Below are positions 45,591 through 53,751 of a DNA stretch of 64,000 nt, piece after piece. The notes under the pieces are model-generated. The model searched no databases. It was not told the DNA's origin and saw only the letters and a program-made list of their open reading frames with translations. This DNA is from Nostocales cyanobacterium HT-58-2 (GTDB lineage: Bacteria > Cyanobacteriota > Cyanobacteriia > Cyanobacteriales > Nostocaceae). The position numbers were made by a program, and so were the translations under genes. The stretch's first letter is position 1, and each line of letters starts with the position of its first letter. The stretch is taken from the NCBI GenBank assembly GCA_002163975.1, contig CP019636.1, positions 3,669,001 through 3,733,000 of the forward strand, given 5' to 3'.

Positions 45591-45662
45591 TTCTTGGAAT
45601 CTCCCGCCACACCCGCTAGGGTTGGCGGTGAGAGAATGTCAATGCAAGTCATTAGGATACCT
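45520..45662 (+). ncRNA. Predicted omega (reRNA) guide RNA of TnpB copy 1
   Basis: By analogy with known TnpB systems, a structured RNA starting in the 3' end of tnpB should run through the right-end hairpin (45604-45628) to the element end (45642) and continue as a guide into the flank. The predicted 20-nt guide is TGCAAGTCATTAGGATACCT (45643-45662). The matching target with a TTAC flank is the empty donor site. The 5' boundary is approximate. Confidence 0.5.
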
Positions 45663-45792
45663 GGGTGGAGCGCTAAAGCTCACGCCAAACACCGATACAA
45701 TTCTTGCAGAATCGGCGCGTGCTGCAGCTGATTACGTCCGGGAAAAAACATTACATCAATTGGGTGCTGAAATCGCTAAGGCACTCAATTAG
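45643..45792 (+). pseudogene. 3' part of the small gene split by TnpB element copy 1
   Basis: Reads CKSLGYLGGALKLTPNTDTI then LAESARAAADYVREKTLHQL and ends AKALN* at 45790-45792, in frame with the 5' part when the element is removed. It is helical and Ala-rich. See the 5' entry at 44035. Confidence 0.7.
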
Positions 45793-45830
45793 CTCTGTAG
45801 AAGCAATTGACAGTACTTAGATCTATGTGC

Positions 45831-45947
45831 TATGCACAATTTCTACACGTAATAGAGACTCATGAATGCAAAAAGTGCGGCTGCAGAATGGATAGAGACG
45901 TCGCAGCCGTGAAAATTGTTTTATTAAGGAGACCTACCCTTCTGCTT
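45831..45947 (+). pseudogene. TnpB C-terminal remnant (second relic)
   Basis: The frame through CAT 45861 reads HECKKCGCRMDRDVAAVKIVLL then RRPTLLLRLQQ. The CKKCGCRMDRDVAAVKI pattern is the second half of a TnpB zinc finger plus the last RuvC Asp. Nothing else of the protein is nearby. It is distinct in sequence from the intact TnpBs here (which have HCGHIQDRDHNAARNI), so it comes from another element. Confidence 0.65.
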
Positions 45948-45950
45948 CGG

Positions 45951-48065
45951 TTACAACAACTTATCTGGCGTAATGGGTAAATCACGGATACGCTTACCTG
46001 TGGCATGGTAAATTGCATTGGCGATCGCTGCTGAGACACCTGTGATGCCAATCTCACCTACACCACGTACACCCGCAGGGTTGAAGTTTAGGTCAGGTTC
46101 GCCAACGAAAGCAACTTGAATGCGAGGAATATCTGCGTGGGCTGGGAAGTGATAGGTGGCGAGGTCATAGACGACTGGATAGCCGATATTTGGATCAAAC
46201 TGGCACTCCTCCATAAGAGCGTGTCCAATACCCATGATGACGCCGCCACGTACCTGAGAAGCTGCTGTCTTAGCATTGATGACTCGTCCAATATCCATCA
46301 CTGATACCCAACGCGTCACCCGTAGGCGTCCGATTTCTTCATCCACACTGACTTCGCAAAAATGTGCACCCCAAGACTGGAATGCCCATTTTTGCCCCTC
46401 CGCACCGGGAGCAGATGATGCTGTTGCTTCAATTGCTGCCCGTTTGGACTGACGAAGAGTTACAAACGCCTCCTGTGCAGTTTTAGCGTCAGCAGTCTTG
46501 AGAACTTGCTGACAAGCTGACATTACAGCAGGGACAAGGGATGCTGTCATCATAGAGCCACCAGCTATACCGCCATCTGGTAGCAATGAGTCGCCCATAT
46601 CCACCCGTATCTTTTCGACGCTTAGCCCCAATGCTTCTGCTGCCGTGCCAGCAACAACAGTATATGCACCAGTACCCATATCATTGCCTGCAGTGAGGAG
46701 ATGGGCTGTACCATCTGGTAGTAGTCGGATCTTGACTGTTGCTGCACCCCGTAAGCCAGGGAAAGTTGCCGCCGCCATCCCCCAACCAATAAGCTTGCCA
46801 TCACGCGTTAGTGATCGCGGCTGTTTTGGTCTGTCTTTCCAACCAAATTGCTCTGCACCCACCCGTAAACAATCAGCAAAATGCTTGGCTGAAAATGGCT
46901 GACCCTTGCGCTGGTGTTCCTTAGTTTCGTTTTTCAGGCGCAGTTCCACTGGATCAATCTTGAGCGCCCAAGCCAGTTCGTCCATCGCCGACTCCAGTGC
47001 CCACATCCCTGGATTTTCTCCTGGTGCGCGCATAAATGTTGGTGTGCCGATGTTGAGCACCGCCAGTTCCTGCTTCAGTCGCAAATTTGGCGCAGTGTAC
47101 ATAACTGGCGTGATCCCCGTACAAGGTTCAGTGAAAACGTCTACTGGCGATGTGTATGATTTTACTTCGTGCTCAATTGCAGTTAAGCTGCCATCAGCAG
47201 TTGCTCCTAAACGGATAGTTTGCTCAGTTTCAGAACGGTGTCCTGTATTTGCTGTCATTTGCCGTCGGCTGAGGACAACTTTGAGAGGACGCCCCAGTTG
47301 TCGGGCAGCCGCAGCACAGAGAATGCCGTGGGGCCAGGGGAAGGCTTTGGAGCCGAAAGCTCCACCAAGGAAGGGTGTAACAATGCGAACCCGCTCACTC
47401 GGCAGTCCGAAGAGTTCTGCGTAAGTGCGTTGCGTTCCCAACACCCACTGGGAGGGCTCGTAAACAGTAAGTGAATCTGAATCTTGCCAGTGGGCAATAG
47501 TTGCATGGGGTTCCATCGGCGCGTTCAGTTCCGTGGCAGTTTTGTAACTAGCTTCAATTTTCGCTGTTGCACTTGCCACCCCTGCCGCAAAATCCCCCTT
47601 CTCGAACTTTAGCTCTTCACCCATCTGGGCTGGAGATTCCTTAAAGGTGGCTGCTTTGGCATCTACGATTGGTTTTTGAGTCGCGTATTCCACTTTTACC
47701 AAATGCGCCGCGTCACGTGCCCGCTCGAAGGTGTCTGCCACGACCAAGCCAATAATTTGCCCTGCATAGTACACCTTATCATCTGACAACGGTAGACGAG
47801 CCTCGTAGATTTTTGAGGTCCGAAAGTCGTTGCTTGGCGTAAATACCTTTGGGGCATTTTTGTGAGTAAAAACATTGATAACACCAGGTGCTTTTTCTAC
47901 TGCAGTGGTATTGATGCTTTTTATCTGCCCATTGGCAATGGTAGCGGTGATGAGATAACCGTGAACGAGTCCCGGAATCTGATGTTCAGCGGCGTAGGTT
48001 GCCGTGCCCATAACTTTTGCCCGTCCGTCCTTGCGATTGACGCCAGTCCCAATCACTTTGTTCAT
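45951..48065 (-). CDS. paoC: Molybdenum aldehyde oxidoreductase, large (MoCo) subunit, PaoC-like
   Basis: 704 residues of the xanthine dehydrogenase/aldehyde oxidase family: NRKDGRAKVMGTATYAAE at the N-terminus, PFLGGAFGSKAFPWP, TFMRAPGENPGMWALESAMD and the catalytic Glu in GVRGVGEIGITGVSAAIANA. It carries the molybdopterin cofactor and, with the two following subunits on this strand, oxidises aldehydes to acids. The start overlaps the stop of the FAD subunit by four bases (ATGA-type). It looks full length and intact. Whether the substrate is an aromatic aldehyde, as for E. coli PaoABC, is inference. Confidence 0.9.
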   Translation of the reverse strand: MNKVIGTGVNRKDGRAKVMGTATYAAEHQIPGLVHGYLITATIANGQIKSINTTAVEKAPGVINVFTHKNAPKVFTPSNDFRTSKIYEARLPLSDDKVYYAGQIIGLVVADTFERARDAAHLVKVEYATQKPIVDAKAATFKESPAQMGEELKFEKGDFAAGVASATAKIEASYKTATELNAPMEPHATIAHWQDSDSLTVYEPSQWVLGTQRTYAELFGLPSERVRIVTPFLGGAFGSKAFPWPHGILCAAAARQLGRPLKVVLSRRQMTANTGHRSETEQTIRLGATADGSLTAIEHEVKSYTSPVDVFTEPCTGITPVMYTAPNLRLKQELAVLNIGTPTFMRAPGENPGMWALESAMDELAWALKIDPVELRLKNETKEHQRKGQPFSAKHFADCLRVGAEQFGWKDRPKQPRSLTRDGKLIGWGMAAATFPGLRGAATVKIRLLPDGTAHLLTAGNDMGTGAYTVVAGTAAEALGLSVEKIRVDMGDSLLPDGGIAGGSMMTASLVPAVMSACQQVLKTADAKTAQEAFVTLRQSKRAAIEATASSAPGAEGQKWAFQSWGAHFCEVSVDEEIGRLRVTRWVSVMDIGRVINAKTAASQVRGGVIMGIGHALMEECQFDPNIGYPVVYDLATYHFPAHADIPRIQVAFVGEPDLNFNPAGVRGVGEIGITGVSAAIANAIYHATGKRIRDLPITPDKLL

Positions 48066-49057
48066 ATGACACCTCCTCCTTTGGCTGAAACCGTGAGTGC
48101 ACGGCGAATCGCTCGCTTTGCCAAATCAACTTTGTAACTGTTATGGGATAAGGGCTGGGCACCCCGAAGTGCAATTTCTGCTGCCTGTTGAAATATTTCT
48201 GTGTTGGCAGTCTTGCCAATCAAAAACTTCTCTGCTTCAGTTGGTCGCCAGGGTTTATGGGCTACACCGCCCATTGCTAGGCGAACATCTTTGATATGCT
48301 CACCAGCCTTGTCAATAGCAGCTGCTACAGAAATCAACGCAAAAGCATAGGAGGTGCGATCGCGTAACTTCAAGTAAACTCCCGACTTAGCAAACGGTAC
48401 CGGAGGCAGGATCACAGAAGTAATTAACTCACCTGGTTGCAAGTTCGTATCTCGCTCGGGTGTGTTTCCTGGTAGACGGTGAAAGTCCGCGAAAGATATC
48501 TGCCGTTTCCCCTTAGGACCTTCCACTTCAATGACAGCATCCAAAGTAGCAAGCGCGACACACATATCTGAGGGATTAACCGCCACACACTGGTCACTAG
48601 CACCAAGGATAGCATGGCTGCGGTTGATGCCCGTTGCCGCTGGACAGCCGGTTCCAGGCTCTCGTTTATTGCACGGGAAGGCGGTATCGTAGTAGTAAGG
48701 ACAGCGAGTGCGTTGCAATAGATTGCCGCCTACGGTCGCCACATTGCGGATTTGCTGAGAGGCACCGGACAGAATCGCGCGCGCCAGCACCGGGTAATCG
48801 CGGCGGACATCGGCATTGTCTGCGACTGCCGTATTTGTCACCAGTGCTCCAATGCGCAGACCACCTCCAGTTAACTGCTCAATGCGCTGCATCTGGAGCC
48901 GAGAAATATCAATCAATTGTGATGGCTCATCCAGAAAAACTTTAAGGCGGTCAACCAGATTTGTCCCACCCGCGATAAACATCGCATTTTCGTCAGCAGT
49001 CGAACGTTGAACTGCATCTTTGACTGAACTCACGCGGATGTATGTGAAGTTATTCAT
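48062..49057 (-). CDS. paoB: Molybdenum aldehyde oxidoreductase, FAD subunit, PaoB-like
   Basis: 331 residues. AGGTNLVDRLKVFLDEPSQL is the FAD-binding start and GGNLLQRTRCPYYYDTAFPC the second. The segment from CPYYYD to NKREPGTGCPAATGINRSHA has four spaced cysteines, as in the PaoB/YagS branch, which binds an extra 4Fe-4S cluster. CO dehydrogenase-type flavoprotein C-terminal domain follows. Overlaps both neighbours by four bases, so the three genes form one operon. Confidence 0.9.
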   Translation of the reverse strand: MNNFTYIRVSSVKDAVQRSTADENAMFIAGGTNLVDRLKVFLDEPSQLIDISRLQMQRIEQLTGGGLRIGALVTNTAVADNADVRRDYPVLARAILSGASQQIRNVATVGGNLLQRTRCPYYYDTAFPCNKREPGTGCPAATGINRSHAILGASDQCVAVNPSDMCVALATLDAVIEVEGPKGKRQISFADFHRLPGNTPERDTNLQPGELITSVILPPVPFAKSGVYLKLRDRTSYAFALISVAAAIDKAGEHIKDVRLAMGGVAHKPWRPTEAEKFLIGKTANTEIFQQAAEIALRGAQPLSHNSYKVDLAKRAIRRALTVSAKGGGVI

Positions 49058-49773
49058 GCGGGTGTCTCCTTGAATTCGCTGACCATCACATCGGCGACCG
49101 GAGAGGGTGGTTTTTGCCCAGCTACCTGCTGCACCGCTGCCACAATGCCATTATAAGCACTGCATCGACAGAGATTGCCACTCAGTCGCTCCTTGATTTC
49201 AGCCTCAGAAAGTTCAGCCAGCTGTGGTGGACGAGTCAGATCCGGGGTAACCACGCTAGCACAGCCCCGTTTGACTTCATCAAGTAGAGCAACAGAGGCG
49301 CAAATCTGTCCTGGCGTGCAATAGCCACATTGGAAGCCATCGTTTTCGATGAACGCTTCCTGCACCGGATGTAGAGTATCGCCTTTTGCCAACCCTTCAA
49401 TAGTGACAATTGCTTTACCCTCCTGCATCACTGCTAGAGCAAGGCAGGAATAAACTCGCTGCCCATCAATAAGAACAGTACAAGCCCCACACTGCCCGTG
49501 ATCGCACCCCTTTTTGCTGCCCACCAGTCGCAGGCGATCGCGCAGTGCATCTAGAAGTGTCACACGCGGCTCAAGATCGAGGTTTCGCTGCTCACCATTA
49601 ATGTTAAGTATTATACTCATTTCACCTTTAGAACTTCCTTGAGTAGTGTCCTTTGCTGCAGTTGCTTGATTGACCAACGTTGGAGCAGCTATAGCCGTTC
49701 CGGCTGCAGTCAGAGCTTGCCCCAAAAAACTGCGTCGAGATGTTTTTCCCCTTGCTTTTTCATAATTTTGCAT
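49054..49773 (-). CDS. paoA: Molybdenum aldehyde oxidoreductase, 2Fe-2S subunit with Tat signal, PaoA-like
   Basis: The mature protein has two 2Fe-2S domains: GCDHGQCGACTVLIDGQRVY with a plant-type cluster, and QCGYCTPGQICASVAL...GNLCRCSAYNGIV with the second. The N-terminus SRRSFLGQALTAAGTAIAAP is a Tat signal, so the whole folded enzyme is exported to the periplasm. The frame opens at 49860 but ATG 49773 (MQNYEKARGKTSRRSF) gives a normal Tat signal length. First gene of the operon. Confidence 0.9.
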   Translation of the reverse strand: MQNYEKARGKTSRRSFLGQALTAAGTAIAAPTLVNQATAAKDTTQGSSKGEMSIILNINGEQRNLDLEPRVTLLDALRDRLRLVGSKKGCDHGQCGACTVLIDGQRVYSCLALAVMQEGKAIVTIEGLAKGDTLHPVQEAFIENDGFQCGYCTPGQICASVALLDEVKRGCASVVTPDLTRPPQLAELSEAEIKERLSGNLCRCSAYNGIVAAVQQVAGQKPPSPVADVMVSEFKETPA

Positions 49774-50180
49774 GATTTGTCCCTTCAGATTAAAAAATGC
49801 AGTCGTTCTGGAAATGTCAGGGCATAACTCATCATTTGCATAATCGACGATCCAAATCATTCGTGAGCCAAAATGATTTTAATCCTGATCTAGCAAGGTA
49901 TTTTGCCGAAAAATTCTCCTAACTCTATCTGTCCCGAAACAAATTTGGTTTTTTCCCTACAAGCGCAGACAGTTGTCATGACCGGAAAGATGCAACAAGC
50001 GTCATTAATTATGACGCAATAGACGCGATGGCGCTTCCTGGTCCTGTACCTGATTCAGCTTTTCCTTGTGGAGATGCACTCGCGTTTGCTAAATTCATGC
50101 AACTCTGTTGCAGACAACATCTTCAATGCTGAGGCAGATACGGAGCATCGTACTCCAAGAAAAGTTATAATGTATACTAA
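49774..50180. other. Intergenic region upstream of paoABC
   Basis: No gene. It should contain the pao promoter. GACGCAATAGACGCGATGGCGCTTCC near 50010 is a GC-rich stretch of the dispersed-repeat type. Confidence 0.35.
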
Positions 50181-51194
50181 CTAAGTTGGAATAATAAAAT
50201 TGCGATCTGTAACCTCAGAGTCGTCAACTTCACCAATTAATAAGGGATGATAACTCCACCAATAGGTTGACTTGAGATAACCTGCTTCCAATTGCATCAA
50301 GGGAAGCTGATGCTGTTGCAACACCCCTTGAATTCGCCTAAACGCTTCTGGAAGTTGGTTAAAAGGAATATCAGGAAAAGCATGGTGAACAGCATGATAG
50401 TTCAAACCACCCATCAACCATCCGACTAGAGAACTCGTCTTGAGATTGCGACAAGCATAGAGCTGCGTGAGTTGGTGAGTTGTCAACCTACTCCAAAGTC
50501 CATAGTGTTCCAAGTGATCGCGTGTCTGTCCTATGACTCCAATGACCCGTTCTAAAATTAACCAAAATAACAAATAGCGCAGCAGTTCTCCTTGAGATGT
50601 GACTATAGTCAGCAAAAGAATTTGCACCAAAACTATACCTGTTAGATCAAGCAACAGTTGTTGGCGTATACGAGATACTTCCGTCTGGAGGCGTATAGCT
50701 TTAATAAACGTTTTCATAATCAGCCCAATGCCTCCTAGTACAAAAATATCGCAGACCCACTGATAACGCACATACCATTGCAGCAGAGGGTGAGTTTGCT
50801 GGTATTCTTGCCAAGTCCACTGGACTCGTTCTGGATCTCGTAGATTAATTCCATTCCAGCCATGATGTAAACGGTGCAATTCTGCATAGATACTGTGGGG
50901 CCATAGCATTGGCCAGCTCATCAACCGAGGCATCCAAGTCTCAAACCAGATCCATTTCGTTAACGTTCTATGAGTCATATCATGGGTGCAGATAAGCCAG
51001 AAAGCATAAAAAACTCCTGCCAGTATTGTTGCACCTACAAAGACGAATCCGTTCGGTACTGACCAAGCTAATGTCACCAGGCTCAGAAATATCAAACCAA
51101 GTATACTGAAGCGTAGTAGCCCTGCCCAAGGATTTACTTGGTGTAAGTCGGCGGTGACTTGCTGTAACTCTTTAGAGAGACTAGTCGAAGTCAT
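50181..51194 (-). CDS. Membrane di-iron fatty acid desaturase family protein, 337 aa
   Basis: Four hydrophobic segments and three histidine clusters typical of the family: HDMTH, HRLHHGWNG and HAVHH (in LNYHAVHHAFPDIPFNQLPE). These bind two irons at the membrane face. The clusters differ slightly from DesC-type acyl-lipid desaturases, and CrtR/CrtW-type carotenoid hydroxylases share the fold, so the substrate is undecided between acyl lipid and carotenoid. The frame opens at 51209; ATG 51194 (MTSTSLSKELQQVTADL) is more likely. Confidence 0.8.
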   Translation of the reverse strand: MTSTSLSKELQQVTADLHQVNPWAGLLRFSILGLIFLSLVTLAWSVPNGFVFVGATILAGVFYAFWLICTHDMTHRTLTKWIWFETWMPRLMSWPMLWPHSIYAELHRLHHGWNGINLRDPERVQWTWQEYQQTHPLLQWYVRYQWVCDIFVLGGIGLIMKTFIKAIRLQTEVSRIRQQLLLDLTGIVLVQILLLTIVTSQGELLRYLLFWLILERVIGVIGQTRDHLEHYGLWSRLTTHQLTQLYACRNLKTSSLVGWLMGGLNYHAVHHAFPDIPFNQLPEAFRRIQGVLQQHQLPLMQLEAGYLKSTYWWSYHPLLIGEVDDSEVTDRNFIIPT

Positions 51195-51762
51195 GATGCG
51201 ATCGCCCATAACCTACCTCACCCAAATCTGTAATCTAAATAGTTATTAGCTTATCTTTTAGAAAAACTATTGTGAGATTGTGTGTCGTTCCTGACAGCTT
51301 TCTTAGGATTGCTCAAACAAAAAGGAGGGGAAAATTTGGTCTCTCGATAACTATGATTACATTTGTGGACACTAACCCACTTACCTTAGGAAACTCGTAC
51401 CTGGGTTAAATGCCTCAAGTATAACCCATGGGTATGCTTTGCCGATAAATCCAGTGAATCCAGTTTCCGCTAAACGATAGTGGCAAAAATTGCAATAGAA
51501 AGAGCTTTGCTCACCTTACCAAAAACTGAGCCTCTGTCAATTCTGTATTTATGACTTGAATGACTACTATCCTTGTTTGGGAGTTGGTTTAAAATACGAT
51601 GGAAAATGTCAAAGACGCTTCTCAAAACGCCAAGTCAATAGTGCAGATAACCAACACATAAATTAAATTTTTTTATTTTTTTGTGTATATATATTAACAA
51701 ACAGAAACTCATACAGACTAGTAGAAAGAGTTGCATTTAAACATATGTCTTTTGTTTCGACT
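51195..51762. other. Non-coding region
   Basis: No gene or strong structure found; AT-rich with AGGAGG near 51322. It separates the desaturase promoter from the 3' end of the DUF4327 gene. Confidence 0.35.
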
Positions 51763-51993
51763 TCAGTCTTCAGACCAGTCTTCACGACCCAGTAGATCGA
51801 TAATTTTATCTCTGAGCAAAAAGTCGTTGTTCTCTAACTCAAGCTCAACACAAACCCACTCACGGCTAGGAATGTATTTACACAAGGTATAGATTGGCTG
51901 GTTACGGTTGATAACTCCTTTGTTAACAAGTTGACGCGCTTCGTCTTTGATAACTTCTATGTCATATTTGTTATATTTGATAGCAGTATCCAT
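51763..51993 (-). CDS. DUF4327 family protein, 76 aa
   Basis: Small cyanobacteria-specific family. YDIEVIKDEARQLVNKGVIN, RNQPIYTLCKYIPSREWVCV and LLRDKIIDLLGREDWSED match the family as I remember it along the full length. No membrane segment. Function unknown. The ATG at 51993 is preceded by AGGAAAGC on the minus strand. Confidence 0.85.
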   Translation of the reverse strand: MDTAIKYNKYDIEVIKDEARQLVNKGVINRNQPIYTLCKYIPSREWVCVELELENNDFLLRDKIIDLLGREDWSED

Positions 51994-52303
51994 AAAGCTT
52001 TCCTCTAGCTGTTTATGAGGTTATTCTGAGTCAGCCTTTAGCTATAATTTAAAATTATAGAAAGAGTTTGAGGAGATTGTGAAGATAATAATTTTTAAGG
52101 ATAAGTAGATACTTAGTTGAGTCTACTTCTAAGGGTATAATATTTACTTGTTTTCCTGCAATTCAGTTGAGTTCATCAAAATTTGGGTTCGATTCTGCAA
52201 CAGCTTCTCTACTTTCCTGAACAATGTAACAATGAATAACGTTCGTATTTGTACTTAATCGCAAATACGAACGTTATGTGTCCTGAATGCTGAGAATGGT
52301 TAC
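51994..52303. other. Flank of TnpB element copy 2
   Basis: AT-rich non-coding DNA containing the long inverted repeat at 52236-52277. No gene. Confidence 0.4.
52236..52277. repeat. Perfect 16-bp inverted repeat next to TnpB element 2
   Basis: ATAACGTTCGTATTTG at 52236-52251 pairs perfectly with CAAATACGAACGTTAT at 52262-52277, loop TACTTAATCG. It ends 26 bases before the element. No T-tract follows. It could be a miniature palindromic repeat; whether it is linked to the choice of insertion site is unknown. Confidence 0.75.
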
Positions 52304-52363
52304 CTAGAAACTGAGAGAATGCTCCCGCCACACCGGAACGGTTGGCGGTGAGATGAATCGAAG

Positions 52364-52436
52364 GCTAAAAACGAAACACCCCTTAACTGAATCAAACCTA
52401 CGGTTTGACAAGGCGAGGGGTAGTTGAGTTTTTAGC
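52364..52436 (+). ncRNA. Candidate structured leader RNA of tnpB (copy 2)
   Basis: Identical in sequence to the structure at 44275-44347: outer GCTAAAAAC/GTTTTTAGC, inner ACCCCT/AGGGGT and AAACC/GGTTT. Confidence 0.5.
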
Positions 52437-52476
52437 AATCCTATGTTAGTATTACGCTATAGAGTTGAGCATAAGA

Positions 52477-53679
52477 ATGCTAGTACTTGAGGCAAAACTA
52501 GAAGGAGCAAACGAGCAGTATGGGAAGCTAGATGAAGCTATCCGTACTGCTCGTTTTGTTCGCAATAGTTGCCTGAGATACTGGATGGACAACAAGAACA
52601 TCGACAAGTACGACTTGAGTGCATATTGTGCCGTACTTGCCAAAGAGTTTGAGTTTGCCAAAAACCTCAATTCTATGGCTCGTCAGGCTAGTGCAGAAAG
52701 AGCGTGGTCTGCTATTGCTCGTTTCTACGACAACTGCAAGAAGAATAAGCCAGGGAAGAAAGGGTATCCACGTTTCAAGAAAGAACAAACACATGGCTCT
52801 GTGGAATACAAGACCACTGGATGGAAGCTTTCTGAAGACAGGAGATATGTTACTTTCACCGACGGGTTTGAAGCGGGAACCTTCAAGATGTGGGGAACCC
52901 GCGATTTGCATTTCTATCGACTAAAGCAGATTAAGCGGGTGCGGGTTGTGCGTCGTGCAGATGGATACTACGTTCAGTTCTGCATTGACCAAGAACGTTT
53001 AGAAAAGCGTGAGCCAACACTGAAAACTGTCGGGATTGATGTGGGATTGAACCACTTCTACACCGACTCCGATGGACAGACTGTTGCAAACCCACGTCAT
53101 CTGTGCAAGTCTGAAAAGTCGTTGAAGCGTCTGCAGCGTCGCTTGTCTCAAACGAAAAAAGGCTCTAAGAATAGAGCCAAGTTTAGAAACAAGCTTGCTC
53201 GCAAGCACCTCAAGGTAAGTCGCCAGCGTAAAGATTTTGCCATTAAGACGGCAAGATGCGTAGTGATGTCTAACGACCTCGTGGCGTATGAGGACTTGAA
53301 GGTGCGGAATATAGTAAGGAATAGACGCCTTGCCAAATCAATATCTGATGCTGCGTGGACTCAATTCCGGGAATGGGTTGAGTACTATGGAAAAGTGTTT
53401 GGTGTGGTTACAGTCGCTGTTCCACCTCACTACACTTCCCAGAACTGCTCTAACTGCGGGAAAACTGTCAAGAAAAGTCTTAGCACCAGGACGCACACTT
53501 GTCCTCACTGTGGGCATATTCAAGACAGAGACCACAATGCAGCACGAAACATATTAGAAAAGGCACTACGTACGGCGGGTCACGTCGGAACTAACGCCTC
53601 TGGAGAGAACGACCTCTGCTTGGATGGGGAAACTCCTCCAACTAAGTCGGCTCGTGGAAAGAGGAAACCCAAGGAGTGA
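52477..53679 (+). CDS. tnpB: TnpB RNA-guided nuclease (copy 2)
   Basis: Identical in translation to copy 1, including the RuvC Asp/Glu/Asp residues and the zinc finger. ATG 52477 is the preferred start; TTG 52465 is also in frame. No TnpA is nearby. Both copies being intact suggests that the nuclease is under selection or newly copied. Confidence 0.93.
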   Translation: MLVLEAKLEGANEQYGKLDEAIRTARFVRNSCLRYWMDNKNIDKYDLSAYCAVLAKEFEFAKNLNSMARQASAERAWSAIARFYDNCKKNKPGKKGYPRFKKEQTHGSVEYKTTGWKLSEDRRYVTFTDGFEAGTFKMWGTRDLHFYRLKQIKRVRVVRRADGYYVQFCIDQERLEKREPTLKTVGIDVGLNHFYTDSDGQTVANPRHLCKSEKSLKRLQRRLSQTKKGSKNRAKFRNKLARKHLKVSRQRKDFAIKTARCVVMSNDLVAYEDLKVRNIVRNRRLAKSISDAAWTQFREWVEYYGKVFGVVTVAVPPHYTSQNCSNCGKTVKKSLSTRTHTCPHCGHIQDRDHNAARNILEKALRTAGHVGTNASGENDLCLDGETPPTKSARGKRKPKE

Positions 53680-53751
53680 TTCTTGGAATCTCCCGCCACA
53701 CCCGCTAGGGTTGGCGGTGAGAGAATGTCAATGACTAGCGACTAACACTGA
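53609..53751 (+). ncRNA. Predicted omega (reRNA) guide RNA of TnpB copy 2
   Basis: As for copy 1, a transcript through the right-end hairpin (53693-53717) would end in a guide from the flank: TGACTAGCGACTAACACTGA (53732-53751). This guide is antisense to the last codons of the amidohydrolase gene. Its target is the empty donor site flanked by TTAC. Boundaries are approximate. Confidence 0.5.

Larger units (their letters stand above)
44215..45642 (+). mobile_element. TnpB-only IS200/IS605-type element, copy 1 (1428 bp)
   Basis: Bounded on the left by TTAC (44211-44214) and ending in TCAA (45639-45642), the same left and right cleavage tetranucleotides I recall for IS608. Subterminal imperfect hairpins CCGCCAcACCG/CGGTTGGCGG (44236-44259) and CCGCCAcACCC/GGGTTGGCGG (45604-45628) lie at the two ends. 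It encodes TnpB and no TnpA transposase, so it depends on a TnpA elsewhere. The second copy at 52304-53731 has the same length and shares all encoded peptides. There is no target duplication, as expected of this family. Confidence 0.88.
52304..53731 (+). mobile_element. TnpB-only IS200/IS605-type element, copy 2 (1428 bp)
   Basis: Same length as copy 1, same ends (TTAC at 52300-52303 on the left, TCAA at 53728-53731 on the right) and the same hairpins at 52325-52348 and 53693-53717. The translated TnpB is identical in all 404 codons and the shadow frames also agree, so the copies are identical or nearly so, i.e. a recent duplication. The right end falls three bases after the stop codon of the convergent amidohydrolase gene (53735), so no gene is broken here. 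Confidence 0.88.

Noticed and set aside
46906..47424. 172-codon frame antisense to paoC
   Set aside because: A shadow of the strong minus-strand reading frame; no domain and a composition set by the opposite strand.
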